Source: Leeuwenhoekiella parthenopeia | Lineage (GTDB): Bacteria; Bacteroidota; Bacteroidia; Flavobacteriales; Flavobacteriaceae | DNA length: 64,000 nt | NCBI RefSeq assembly: GCF_020782115.1 | Contig: NZ_JAJGMW010000019.1 | Coordinates: 1 to 64,000 of the forward strand | Direction of reading: 5' to 3' | In this document: positions 53,889 through 64,000 of the stretch, one piece after another | Numbering within the stretch: the first letter of the stretch is position 1 | Layout of the letters: every line of letters begins with the position of its first letter | The notes under the pieces: model-generated | The model's database searches: none | What the model was told of the DNA's origin: nothing | The model's input: only the letters and a program-made list of their open reading frames with translations | Position numbers and translations under genes: made by a program

Positions 53889-54839
53889 TTATTTAAGTGA
53901 GTCTTTAGGCTCCTCGTACGGACCGGGGTTCTTGCCAAAAACAGAGAAATGTACGTAGCGCTTGGGGTTGAGTTTTATGTCCTGAAGCAACTCTTCTATC
54001 TGTTTGGTGGCCCGCTCCATATTGTTGTACATATCTTTATCGTTAATAAGCTGGCCTAAAGAACCTTCTCCCTGTTCAATTTTAGAAGTAATGCTTTCAA
54101 AATCTGCTACCACACGCTCCATTTTCCCTACCAGTTCATTGATGTTTATTTGAGATAAGCTGTCACTCACTTTGCTGAAGTTAGCAGACATCTTATCTAG
54201 ATTGGTAAAGGTACGGGATAACTTTTGATCATTATCGGCTAAAAGCGTATTGAGATTTTTTGAAGCCTCCTTGAAGTAAATAGCGGTCTGGCTGATATCT
54301 GCGATGGTTTCTCTAAGATTTCGGCGGGTGGGTTCATCTAACACATTGGAGACGCCCGTTAAGACAGAATCGGTACTGTTGATGACTGATTCTACTTTGG
54401 CCTGTAATGGCGTAAGACGCTCATTTACCAACTCAAATATTCCTTCATCAATGGTTCCTTCTAGCGTATCACCAGACTTTGCCATCTCGTCACGATCGTA
54501 TTCCGGAACGATCGAAAGGTTTTTTCCGCCGATGAGTCCGCCGCCGTAAATTTGTGCCTTACTGTTTTTTGAAAATTGAAAATCGTTCTGAACATTAAAA
54601 GTCACGAGAAGATCACCTTTAGTATCTGCAAAATCAATAGAAAGTACTTTACCTACAACCAAACCATTAATGGTTACATTAGAACCCGGGGAAAGGCCTT
54701 CCACATTATCATAGATTGCATAATATGTACGGTCGTTGTTGAGCAGGTTATTCCCTTTCAGAAAACTATAACCAAAGATCAATAGCGCGATGGCAACAAC
54801 CGCTAAAAGACCTGTTTTTACCTCTCTAGAAATGTTCAA
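53889..54839 (-). CDS. MCE/MlaD-family lipid transport protein
   Basis: 316 residues. One N-terminal transmembrane helix (about 8-26, LLAVVAIALLIFGYSFL) precedes an MCE domain (about 37-115, YAIYDNVEGLSPGSNVTINGLVVGKVLSIDF split around the fold and GGGLIGGKNLSIV) and a long helical/coiled-coil C-terminal tail (about 135-290). MlaD-type proteins bind lipids in the periplasm and work with an ABC transporter to move phospholipids between membranes. No mlaE/mlaF genes are visible here. It is the first gene of a four-gene operon and is preceded by a TAAATTTG promoter box. Confidence 0.9.
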   Translation of the reverse strand: MNISREVKTGLLAVVAIALLIFGYSFLKGNNLLNNDRTYYAIYDNVEGLSPGSNVTINGLVVGKVLSIDFADTKGDLLVTFNVQNDFQFSKNSKAQIYGGGLIGGKNLSIVPEYDRDEMAKSGDTLEGTIDEGIFELVNERLTPLQAKVESVINSTDSVLTGVSNVLDEPTRRNLRETIADISQTAIYFKEASKNLNTLLADNDQKLSRTFTNLDKMSANFSKVSDSLSQININELVGKMERVVADFESITSKIEQGEGSLGQLINDKDMYNNMERATKQIEELLQDIKLNPKRYVHFSVFGKNPGPYEEPKDSLK

Positions 54840-54862
54840 TGCAGTGAATTTTTGATGAGCCT

Positions 54863-54870
54863 CAAATTTA
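54863..54870 (-). promoter_or_regulatory. Candidate -7 promoter box (TAAATTTG) for the mlaD operon
   Basis: Exact TAnnTTTG match on the minus strand, about 24 nt before the ATG at 54839. Confidence 0.45.
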
Positions 54871-54898
54871 GGAATAAAATCTCTTGGGACTTAACCCA

Positions 54899-55996
54899 CT
54901 AACTTTTATTTATAAAATCATTAGCGTTTCTCTTAATCCCATTTTTGAAGGCCACAATGTACGCGGTTTTATAGCCTTTGGCCTGAGCTTCGCTTAATTT
55001 ACGTTGAATTTCAGAGTAATTAGAGGTATTGCCGTAATAGTATTTGTAGAGCTTTCCTTCCTTCTCCCGTTCTATGGGGGAAAGCCCCTTAAAGTTATAG
55101 GCTTTGGGCTCGAGGTCACGGCTGCTTGCAGCTATCTGCACGCGAAATACGGCATCTTCAACCACTACATCTTCTACTTGGGCTACAGGTAATTCATTTT
55201 GAACCGGTAAAAAATCATTTGCCCTGACATTGTCTTTATAGTTTATCACCGCATCTGCGATAGAACCCGCAATCTCTTCCTGCCCCTTTGATGAATTCAA
55301 ATACCTTCCTTCTTCCGTATTGGTAATAAATCCGGTTTCAATAAGAATACTGGGCATTACGGTCTGATGTAAGACTACAAAACCGGCCTGCTTCACACTA
55401 CGGTCTTTTCGTTTCAGTTTTTCCCTGAAATTATCCTGAACATAACTTGCCAACTGAATGCTTTGATCCAGAAACTCTTCCTGCATCAGGGTAAGCCCGA
55501 TGAGTGATTCGGGAGCATTTAAATTATACTGGGCGTATTTCTCTTTGTAATTATCTTCCAAGAAGATCACCTCGTTTTCAGCCTTCGCCACTTCGAGGTT
55601 AGTCTGGTTACGGTGTAATCCCAAAACATAGCTTTCTGCTCCCGAAGCCTGCGTGTTATGGGCATTGCAGTGTATAGATATAAACAAATCTGCCTTCGCA
55701 CGGTTTGCAATATGACCCCGCTCTTCTAGACCTATAAACACATCGGTTTTGCGGGTGTAAATCACTTCAATATCCCGGTCACGCTTCAGTTTATCTCCTA
55801 CCAAAAGAGCAATTTTTAGCGCAATATCTTTCTCTTTAATGCCGCTTTTGGTATTTTTTCCGGGATCGTGACCGCCATGACCGGCATCAATCACCACCAC
55901 AAACTTCTTAAGATCAACGGGTTTTAGATTGGCATAACTTGTTTTCGCATAAGCGAAAACTATAAATACTAATAAGTAGGTTATAATCGTTCTCAT
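54899..55996 (-). CDS. N-acetylmuramoyl-L-alanine amidase (Amidase_3) with SPOR-like tail
   Basis: 365 residues. A signal peptide (MRTIITYLLVFIVFAYAKTSYA) is followed by an Amidase_3 domain (about 32-255) with zinc ligands in VVIDAGHGGHDPG, the Glu of KEKDIALKIA, SIHCNAH, and the catalytic-type Glu of ILIETGF. The C-terminus (about 285-355, FRVQIAASSRDLEPKAYNF and YKYYYGNTSNYSEIQRKL) resembles a SPOR peptidoglycan-binding domain. It cleaves the amide between N-acetylmuramic acid and L-alanine, in cell separation or wall turnover. It is divergent from lptD. Confidence 0.9.
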   Translation of the reverse strand: MRTIITYLLVFIVFAYAKTSYANLKPVDLKKFVVVIDAGHGGHDPGKNTKSGIKEKDIALKIALLVGDKLKRDRDIEVIYTRKTDVFIGLEERGHIANRAKADLFISIHCNAHNTQASGAESYVLGLHRNQTNLEVAKAENEVIFLEDNYKEKYAQYNLNAPESLIGLTLMQEEFLDQSIQLASYVQDNFREKLKRKDRSVKQAGFVVLHQTVMPSILIETGFITNTEEGRYLNSSKGQEEIAGSIADAVINYKDNVRANDFLPVQNELPVAQVEDVVVEDAVFRVQIAASSRDLEPKAYNFKGLSPIEREKEGKLYKYYYGNTSNYSEIQRKLSEAQAKGYKTAYIVAFKNGIKRNANDFINKS

Positions 55997-56191
55997 ATTT
56001 GGGTAACGTCAATTTTGTTGGGCTATTTTACAATCATTTTAAAACCTGTGCTTCATTTTTGCACTGTTAAAAACACAGTGCGATCCAGGCATTTCTATTT
56101 TACCCGGGTTTGCCTAGGGCTTCTAAAAAATAGATGTAATTTTGGCACTTTGAATTTTGCCCTTACATTTACAAAAATAGTATTAATCCCA

Positions 56192-58909
56192 TTGCAAACA
56201 AAGATCCTCTCAGTACTGCTGGTTTTAGGCTTAAGCCTTATAACATGTGGGTCTGTATGGTCTCAGGAACTTCCGGTTAGCACGCTTAACACGATACCCG
56301 CAGACACCTCTGAGACTAACAGGCTAATGCCCAAAGGTACTCTTCTAAGCGAGCAAAAACCGGAAGCTTTACAGGACACCACCGCAAAAGACAGCATCAA
56401 GGCCCCAAGAGAATCTCTTACCGATATTGTCAAATACAATGCCACAGACTACAGTCGCTTCAACAGAAGGGAAAACAAACTTTACCTATACAATGAGGCT
56501 CAGGTAACCTATACCGATATCAATATCACGGCCGGGCAGATCGTGGTAGACAACACTACAAATACTGTTTTTGCTAAAGGAATTGTAGATTCAACGGGAG
56601 CCTATATCCAGGCTCCGGTCTTTGTTCAGGGACCCAATACCGTAGAGCCAGACTCCATCAAATACAATTTTAAAACCGAAAAAGCGCTGATCTACGGCTC
56701 ACGTACACAACAACAGGAATTCTACATCAGAAATGAAGTAAGTAAACGGGTTAATGACTCGGTTGTTTTTATGAAAAACGTACGTTTCACCACGAGTGAG
56801 AATGAGGATGATCCCGAATATTACTTTTACGCCCGAAAGGTCAAATTTGTACCCGGCAAAAAGATAGTAACCGGTCTGGTGAATATGTTTGTCTATGACG
56901 TGCCTATCCCATTAGGTGTACCATTTGCCTACTTCCCGATGGAAAAGGAAACCAGTGTTTCAGGTTTTATTCTGCCTTCGCCGGGTGAAAACCGCGAACG
57001 GGGTTATTTTTTACAGAATGGAGGTTATTATTTTGCCATCAATGATTATGTAGACCTCACCTTACAGGGTGATTATTACACCAACGGAAGCTACGCGTTG
57101 CGCGGAAGCAGCTCGTACCGAAAGCGCTACAAATTCAGTGGAAATGTGAACATTCGTTTTGAACGCTTACTCGCCAGCGAACGCGGATTACCCGATTTTT
57201 CGGAAACCAACACCTACAACATTCAATGGTCACACAGTCAGGATACCAAATCAAGCCCCAACAGTCGTTTTTCGGCATCGGTAAACCTGGGGAGCAGTAA
57301 CTATTTCAGGCAGTCAACAAATATTGACAACGTAGCAAGCCGTTTGACCAACACGCTGAGTTCATCTGTTTCGTATTCAAAAACCTTTCAAACCGTACCC
57401 GATGTCAATCTGGCCCTTACGGCACGGCATTCGCAAAATACCCAGACGCAGCAAATAAATATGACCCTGCCCAGTTTACAGGTTAACGTGGGTCGTATCT
57501 ATCCCTTTGCGCCAAAATCAGGCACCAAAAAGGGTATATTTCAAAATATCAACTTCAACTATTCGGGTAGTGGTGAAAACCGCATACAAACCACAGACAG
57601 CCTGTTTTTCACTCCTCAAATGTTTCGCGATGCCGAACTGGGCGTTCGCCACAGCATACCCGTTACGACTAACTTTAAACTCTTTGATTATCTCAGCGTT
57701 TCGGCCAGTACAAACTTTCAGGAGAGCTGGGTTTTTGAAACCATTAACCAACGTTATGATGTTGAGGAACAGGGCATAGTTCGCGATACCATAGGCGGTT
57801 TTGACCGGTTTAGCACCTATAATTTCAGCACCAGCTTGGGAACTACACTATACGGGCAATTTAACTTCGGGGATGACAAAAAGATACAGGCAATCCGTCA
57901 TACCGTAAAGCCTACCGTTTCCTTTAATTATAATCCGGCTTTTGACCAGTATTATGAAACCTTCCTGGCTCCCGAACGCGATGATCCAAATGGCCCGCTT
58001 ACCCGTGAGGTAACCTATAGTCGTTTTGATGGAGGCTTTTACGGCGCTCCGGGTAATTTCAGCTCCAGCGGAATCAGCTTTAACGTTAACAATACCATTG
58101 AAGCTAAAGTACGCGACAAGGACTCTACTGCTCTTGAACCCAAAAAAATTGACCTGCTGAGCAACCTGGCAATCTCAACCAATTACAATTTTCTCGCAGA
58201 CAGCTTAAAACTAAGCCCTGTTAACGTACGGGGAACCATCCCCATTATTCAGAGCAAGCTTAGCGTCAATTTTAATATGACCTTAGATCCTTATGCGCTA
58301 AATAACAACAACGACCGCATCGATAAACTAAATATCGCCAATGGCGGAAGTTTGTTTAGACTCACTAATGCCAGTGCAAACTTTGGATACTCCTTTAGCA
58401 GCAAAAGCTTTGGAAAGGAAAATGATGATGTTGAGGGCGAAGACACTCAAACAGCCCGTAATGGCGCCAGACGGGATAATCTGCTCGGAGAAGACAGCAG
58501 GCAATTGCAGAATAAATTTAACGACTCTGAAGGAGCAGATGAAGATCCGGAAGAAGAACAGGAATTGTATAACTACAAAATACCGTGGAATCTAAGGGTG
58601 AATTACAATGTAAATTACGGTAACACCGCGAGACAAAACAGGATCACGTCCCATGCGATTAACTTCAGCGGTGATGTGGAGCTGGGAGAAAAGTGGTTTG
58701 TAGGAGCCTCTTCGGGTATTGACGTCACCACCGGAAAGTTTACTCCAACCCAGCTACGCTTTGCCCGGGATCTGGAAAGTTTTAATATGACCTTTGCCTG
58801 GACACCCTTTGGCACCTACGCCTCCTGGAACTTTTTTATCGGAATCAAATCAAGTGTACTCAGCGATCTTAAGTACGAGCAACGCCGTACACCTGATCAA
58901 CGTTTATAG
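56192..58909 (+). CDS. lptD: LptD, LPS-assembly outer-membrane protein (Bacteroidota type)
   Basis: About 905 residues from a TTG at 56192, which opens a good signal peptide (MQTKILSVLLVLGLSLITCGSVWSQ). The in-frame ATG at 56015 is only 18 bp from the divergent amidase start and adds an un-signal-like leader, so it is less likely. The N-terminal part (about 80-220) is an OstA/LptA-like beta-jellyroll (YNEAQVTYTDINITAGQIVVDNTTNTVFAKG), followed by a large barrel with YVDLTLQGDYYTNGSYALRG and PFAYFPMEKETSVSGFILPS, a typical LptD segment. It inserts LPS into the outer leaflet. The length is typical for Bacteroidota LptD. Disulphide cysteines of the E. coli form are not evident. Confidence 0.9.
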   Translation: MQTKILSVLLVLGLSLITCGSVWSQELPVSTLNTIPADTSETNRLMPKGTLLSEQKPEALQDTTAKDSIKAPRESLTDIVKYNATDYSRFNRRENKLYLYNEAQVTYTDINITAGQIVVDNTTNTVFAKGIVDSTGAYIQAPVFVQGPNTVEPDSIKYNFKTEKALIYGSRTQQQEFYIRNEVSKRVNDSVVFMKNVRFTTSENEDDPEYYFYARKVKFVPGKKIVTGLVNMFVYDVPIPLGVPFAYFPMEKETSVSGFILPSPGENRERGYFLQNGGYYFAINDYVDLTLQGDYYTNGSYALRGSSSYRKRYKFSGNVNIRFERLLASERGLPDFSETNTYNIQWSHSQDTKSSPNSRFSASVNLGSSNYFRQSTNIDNVASRLTNTLSSSVSYSKTFQTVPDVNLALTARHSQNTQTQQINMTLPSLQVNVGRIYPFAPKSGTKKGIFQNINFNYSGSGENRIQTTDSLFFTPQMFRDAELGVRHSIPVTTNFKLFDYLSVSASTNFQESWVFETINQRYDVEEQGIVRDTIGGFDRFSTYNFSTSLGTTLYGQFNFGDDKKIQAIRHTVKPTVSFNYNPAFDQYYETFLAPERDDPNGPLTREVTYSRFDGGFYGAPGNFSSSGISFNVNNTIEAKVRDKDSTALEPKKIDLLSNLAISTNYNFLADSLKLSPVNVRGTIPIIQSKLSVNFNMTLDPYALNNNNDRIDKLNIANGGSLFRLTNASANFGYSFSSKSFGKENDDVEGEDTQTARNGARRDNLLGEDSRQLQNKFNDSEGADEDPEEEQELYNYKIPWNLRVNYNVNYGNTARQNRITSHAINFSGDVELGEKWFVGASSGIDVTTGKFTPTQLRFARDLESFNMTFAWTPFGTYASWNFFIGIKSSVLSDLKYEQRRTPDQRL

Positions 58910-58949
58910 TTCAAAAATTAAAACGCATATACATCTAAAACCAAAAGCG

Positions 58950-59330
58950 ATGAAAAAAATAGTAAGTACCCCAAATGCACCGGCGCCCATAGGGCCTTAT
59001 AATCAGGCGATTTTTGCAGGCGATACGCTGTATATAAGCGGTCAAATCCCGCTAGACCCTAAAACGGGCGAACTCGTAAGCGGTTCTATTGCTGAAGAGA
59101 CAGAAACGGTTATGAAAAATCTGCAAGCTATACTTACCGAAGCCGGACTCACTTTTGAACACGTGGTTAAGAGCTCTATCTTCCTGAGCGATATGGGAAG
59201 CTTTGGTGCCGTTAATGAAGTCTACGGAAGCTATTTTGATGAAGCCACCGCGCCGGCCCGCGAGACGGTTGAAGTAGCCAACCTGCCTAAATACGTAAAT
59301 GTGGAAATCTCTATGATCGCCTTAAAATAA
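58950..59330 (+). CDS. ridA: RidA/YjgF-family enamine/imine deaminase
   Basis: 126 residues from the ATG at 58950 (MKKIVSTPNAPAPIGPYNQA); an in-frame ATG at 58794 lies inside lptD. It has the RidA landmarks GPYNQAIFAGDTLYISGQIPLDP, the YF-x4-PARETVEVANLP segment with the conserved Arg, and an EISMIAL end. RidA hydrolyses reactive enamine/imine intermediates such as 2-aminoacrylate made by PLP enzymes. It is cytosolic and a trimer in known members. It lies 40 bp after lptD and is followed by a strong terminator. Confidence 0.95.
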   Translation: MKKIVSTPNAPAPIGPYNQAIFAGDTLYISGQIPLDPKTGELVSGSIAEETETVMKNLQAILTEAGLTFEHVVKSSIFLSDMGSFGAVNEVYGSYFDEATAPARETVEVANLPKYVNVEISMIALK

Positions 59331-59350
59331 GGTGTCCTATTTTAAACATA

Positions 59351-59386
59351 AAAAAGGCCTGAAACATTCAAGTTTCAGGCCTTTTT
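59351..59386. terminator. Bidirectional terminator between ridA and the sugar kinase gene
   Basis: Perfect 15-bp arms AAAAAGGCCTGAAAC (59351-59365) and GTTTCAGGCCTTTTT (59372-59386) with a 6-nt loop and A/T tracts on both sides. It lies between convergent genes. Confidence 0.9.
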
Positions 59387-59405
59387 TATTGATTTACGCA
59401 GTGGT

Positions 59406-60269
59406 TTACTTAACCAGCATATAATTCTTGTGATAGGCTACCAATCCTTCAATAGGTCTCTTTAAAACTTTGCCCATTTTCAGATCGTATTCAGCAAGCA
59501 CGGCTTTCATTTCATCCTGAAGATAGAAAGAGATAGAGCCTACAAAATGTACAGGGATTTCTTTGGCATTCTCAAACTGAAGCACCTGGTGCTCTACAAA
59601 TAATCTAAAGCCCTTGCGTATAAGTTTTTTGCAGTATTCGTGATTTTTATTGGTGATCACAAAACGTGCAAACTGCGCTAAATAGGTGTTGGGATTTGGC
59701 ATTTTATACAAATGGTTCTTAATGCTTTCGGCAGTAAGGTCAAATTGTTTAGCAAACTCGTAAGCCAATTCTTTAGGAATTTTATTAAAGTGAAAATCCC
59801 GCAGTAATTGTCTTCCAAAATAGTTACCGCTACCATCATCCATCAGGATATAACCCAGTGAGGTTACTTTTTGCTCGATATCTTTGCCATCATACAAGCT
59901 GCAGTTAGAGCCTGTACCTATGATGCAAACAATACCGGGTTCTCCCTTCTTAGTAGTAGCATAAAGTGCTGCATAGGTATCTTCTTTAATATCTATTACC
60001 TCTGCTTTATCAAAAAACTCATCAAAAACTCCTTTTATAAGTTCTCTGGGCTTTTGAGTACCACAACCTGCCCCATAAAAATGAACGTGGGTTACATCAT
60101 GGCGGTGCTTGTAAAGCTCATAGTTATTGATAATTCGCTCGGTAAGGATTTCTGCAGACAAAACCTGTGGATTTAATCCAAAAGTCTGAGTCTGAAATAT
60201 CTCATTTCCTTCAGCATCAAGGGCAATCCAATCTGTCTTGGTTGACCCGCTATCTACTAATAATATCAT
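59406..60269 (-). CDS. N-acetylglucosamine kinase, BadF/BadG family
   Basis: 287 residues. It has the ASKHA/BadF ATPase fold: phosphate-1 motif MILLVDSGSTKTDWIALD, phosphate-2-like IVCIIGTGSNCSLYDG, and the LMDDGSGNYFGRQLLRDF adenosine/metal motif. In Bacteroidota this family includes N-acetylglucosamine kinases that phosphorylate GlcNAc from wall recycling. It is cytosolic. It lies 60 bp downstream of the GAPDH gene on the same strand, but a strong hairpin between them may separate the transcripts. GlcNAc specificity is family-based, not proven by motif. Confidence 0.87.
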   Translation of the reverse strand: MILLVDSGSTKTDWIALDAEGNEIFQTQTFGLNPQVLSAEILTERIINNYELYKHRHDVTHVHFYGAGCGTQKPRELIKGVFDEFFDKAEVIDIKEDTYAALYATTKKGEPGIVCIIGTGSNCSLYDGKDIEQKVTSLGYILMDDGSGNYFGRQLLRDFHFNKIPKELAYEFAKQFDLTAESIKNHLYKMPNPNTYLAQFARFVITNKNHEYCKKLIRKGFRLFVEHQVLQFENAKEIPVHFVGSISFYLQDEMKAVLAEYDLKMGKVLKRPIEGLVAYHKNYMLVK

Positions 60270-60286
60270 GTGGAAAGGGTTTAAAA

Positions 60287-60319
60287 AACCCTTTAAACCT
60301 GTAACAGGCTTAAAGGGTT
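60287..60319 (-). terminator. Long hairpin terminator or attenuator between gap and the sugar kinase
   Basis: Arms AACCCTTTAA (60287-60296) and TTAAAGGGTT (60310-60319), with an inner CCTG/CAGG pair; on the minus strand a T-rich run follows. Partial read-through could adjust kinase expression. Confidence 0.75.
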
Positions 60320-60329
60320 GAAACTTATA

Positions 60330-62347
<2,018 letters not shown>

Positions 62348-62481
62348 TTCCTGTAGAATGAAAGGTAAAAATAGCAATTTCATTGCCTTTTAATAAGCCA
62401 TTGGCAATGAATTTAATCGTATTCTCAATTTCAATCGTTATCGTTAATAACTATTTTCAATTGAGGGGTGAAATTTTGGGA

Positions 62482-62537
62482 ATTTTGATCTGAGAACCTC
62501 GTTTTTGCGAGTTTAAAAATTAAAACGGGATCAAAAT
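62482..62537. promoter_or_regulatory. Nested hairpin in the spacer upstream of pfkA
   Basis: Outer arms ATTTTGATC (62482-62490) and GATCAAAAT (62529-62537) enclose an inner CTCG/CGAG stem (62498-62501 and 62508-62511). It may be a terminator for the upstream TamB-like gene or a regulatory leader for pfkA; no long T tract decides. Confidence 0.4.
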
Positions 62538-62569
62538 ATCATATTCTCAGAGTGCAAATGGCTAAAAAA

Positions 62570-64000
62570 TCAATTTAAACCGTCGTAAGGAATTTCAGAA
62601 TCGGGCTGAATAATCTTAATTTCTTCTTCTACCTCACGCATTTCTCCTTTAAAGATTTTACGGATGAGTTGTTTAAACGTGTCGAAGTCTACCGAATACG
62701 ATAGTCCTGCTCCCTGCGTATAGCCTTCATTATTACGGGCTACAAATTGAATATCGGTCTGACGGTTAAAAATACTCGCTCTAAGGGTACCGTCTTCATT
62801 GAGTAAAAAGTTTACCTCAACGTCACCCACTACCGCCTGCTCACTTACGCCGCCCACCGGTACACCTACCTTACCATTAATAATCACGCGGCTGGATATT
62901 TGCGTGGAAAGCGTAAAGCCAAAACGACCCGAGGTTTGTAAATCCGGTCGATTGTCTGCCTGCACATAATCTAAGCCTACATTAAACTTCCCGTCTTCAT
63001 CTGAAAGCAGATCGTTAAAAATACCAGAAGCCGTCTCAATCAAATTCCCGTAAGCCGCAGATTGCGCATCAATACCGTTCTGGCTAAAGAAAGATCCCTG
63101 CGTTACCAAAGAAAAGGCCTGCAGTTCACGTGTGGCTCTGTTGTCTAAACGATAGGCCAGCTCTGAAGTCACAATAGAACTGGTATTCGGAAACTCAAAG
63201 TCAAACGTAATCTCGGGTTGCAAGAGTTCGCCATCCAGATTGATGATCACATTAACCGGAATCTTTCGGTTTATGGAAGGGTTTTCCAGGAGGATGGAAG
63301 GATTTGCCTGAGTTTTGTAAACCGCGCTGATATCGAGCAGGGCTTCGGTAGGATTACCATCCCAGCTTATTTTTCCTTCCGGCAGGATATCAAATTGTTT
63401 CTGCACCACCCCACTATACCTGAAATTATAAGTTCCCTCGTAGGGCGTAAAGTCACCAAACATATTGAACTTTCCGTTGGTATTAATCTGTATCAGCAGG
63501 TATCCCGCTCCTCTTCCTTTAAGGGTGCTTCCGTTTACCTCGTCAACTACAATTTCGACCTCAGCATCACGGGTAACCTCCAGGTCAAAGTTGAGTTCGA
63601 GTCCTTTTATCTCTTCAATAACCAGCTCTTCCCCGCGCATCCGCGATTCTTTCTCTTCGGGACTTAAAAAATAAATATTGCTGCTGTCGCCAAAGGATTC
63701 GGTATCGCTTAAAGGTATTTTAAAAACCGTCCCCCGCTCGGTAGTTGCCGTTACATCGATAACCAGCTCATCTGTAGGACCTCTAAGAGTAGCCTCTCCA
63801 CTCATAAAACCGGTCCCATAATACAAAGCAAAATCATCGGGTTCTGTATCCAGCACCAGCAAACGATCTGTATCGATGGCCAAATCCAACTCCCAATCCC
63901 TAAAATACTGATGGCTTATCGTACCGCTTAGCGTTCCCTTGGTGTTGTACTTGGTATCATTCAACGCAACACTATTAAACCGGAAATCCTGATCGCTTAA
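62570..64000 (-). CDS. tamB: TamB-like translocation and assembly module, C-terminal part (cut by window edge)
   Basis: At least 476 residues visible; the frame stays open past the TTG at 63964 to the window end, so the start lies outside. The visible part is the TamB (DUF490) C-terminal domain: long beta-helical segments (GTLSGTISHQYFRDWELDLAID, LLIQINTNGKFNMFGDFTPYEGTYNFRYSG) and the conserved VTQGSFFSQNG, VGLDYVQADN and FNRQTDIQF stretches. TamB bridges the inner and outer membranes and helps move phospholipids or assemble outer-membrane proteins. A stop at 62570 ends it normally. Confidence 0.88.
   Translation of the reverse strand, partial: LSDQDFRFNSVALNDTKYNTKGTLSGTISHQYFRDWELDLAIDTDRLLVLDTEPDDFALYYGTGFMSGEATLRGPTDELVIDVTATTERGTVFKIPLSDTESFGDSSNIYFLSPEEKESRMRGEELVIEEIKGLELNFDLEVTRDAEVEIVVDEVNGSTLKGRGAGYLLIQINTNGKFNMFGDFTPYEGTYNFRYSGVVQKQFDILPEGKISWDGNPTEALLDISAVYKTQANPSILLENPSINRKIPVNVIINLDGELLQPEITFDFEFPNTSSIVTSELAYRLDNRATRELQAFSLVTQGSFFSQNGIDAQSAAYGNLIETASGIFNDLLSDEDGKFNVGLDYVQADNRPDLQTSGRFGFTLSTQISSRVIINGKVGVPVGGVSEQAVVGDVEVNFLLNEDGTLRASIFNRQTDIQFVARNNEGYTQGAGLSYSVDFDTFKQLIRKIFKGEMREVEEEIKIIQPDSEIPYDGLN

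Noticed and set aside
56015-56191. Upstream ATG start for LptD
   Set aside because: It is 18 bp from the divergent amidase start, leaving no room for promoters, and adds 59 residues before a normal signal peptide.
58794-58949. Upstream start for RidA inside lptD
   Set aside because: RidA proteins begin around MKKIVSTPNAP; the extra 52 residues have no family counterpart and lie within the lptD coding sequence.

Overview
The window looks like chromosomal DNA of a marine member of the Bacteroidota, most likely Flavobacteriaceae. Supporting signs are SusC/SusD pairs, many lipoproteins with short lipobox signals, candidate TAnnTTTG -7 promoter boxes, a bacillithiol glycosyltransferase (BshA), a Bacteroidota-type LptD, and secreted proteins opening with VGIGTT-type repeats. 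I could not assign a genus. No rRNA, tRNA or CRISPR array was seen.

Layout. 1-127 is the end of an IS3-family insertion sequence, followed by a damaged short frame and an AT-rich orphan gene with a HEPN-type R-x4-H motif (399-1604). 1937-9400 holds single genes bounded by strong hairpin terminators: a small secreted protein, an orphan curlin-repeat protein, a GH97 alpha-glucosidase, an acidic lipoprotein, a FAD-dependent dehydrogenase and a PAP2 phosphatase. A nested inverted repeat lies at 9510-9649.

9706-32767 is a large minus-strand polysaccharide utilisation locus that best fits laminarin or another beta-1,3-glucan. In transcription order it has a membrane-spanning propeller/LuxR regulator, SusC, SusD, a surface glycan-binding protein with three repeated modules, a GH16 with a PKD-like front, a short GH16, a clan GH-A hydrolase apparently fused to an outer-membrane barrel, an Ig-like lipoprotein, a third GH16, a multi-module binding protein and a GH3 beta-glucosidase. 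The expected logic is that surface GH16 enzymes cut the glucan, binding proteins hold it, SusCD import oligomers, and GH3 releases glucose.

32792-38170 is a small surface-polysaccharide locus: Wzi-like porin, PHP phosphatase, CapD-like dehydratase, DegT aminotransferase and a WecA/MraY-type transferase. 38290-49000 is mixed housekeeping: OsmC, an aldose-epimerase-like protein, a DUF4377-like lipoprotein, a giant FAD/Fe-S oxidoreductase, a small outer-membrane barrel, BshA, and a GH3/beta-lactamase fusion. 49113-51061 carries three tandem secreted paralogues. 51266-58909 groups envelope biogenesis (MCE/MlaD, amidase, LptD) with a two-part membrane Fe-S oxidoreductase. 58950-64000 has RidA, an N-acetylglucosamine kinase, GAPDH, phosphofructokinase and the C-terminal part of a TamB-like protein cut by the window edge.

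The most unusual items are the hydrolase-barrel fusion (17107-20235), the HEPN orphan beside the IS (399-1604), the curlin protein without csg partners (2751-3959), the triplicated binding module (23029-25161) and the nested inverted repeat (9510-9649). All functional calls come from reading the translations by eye; no database search was run.
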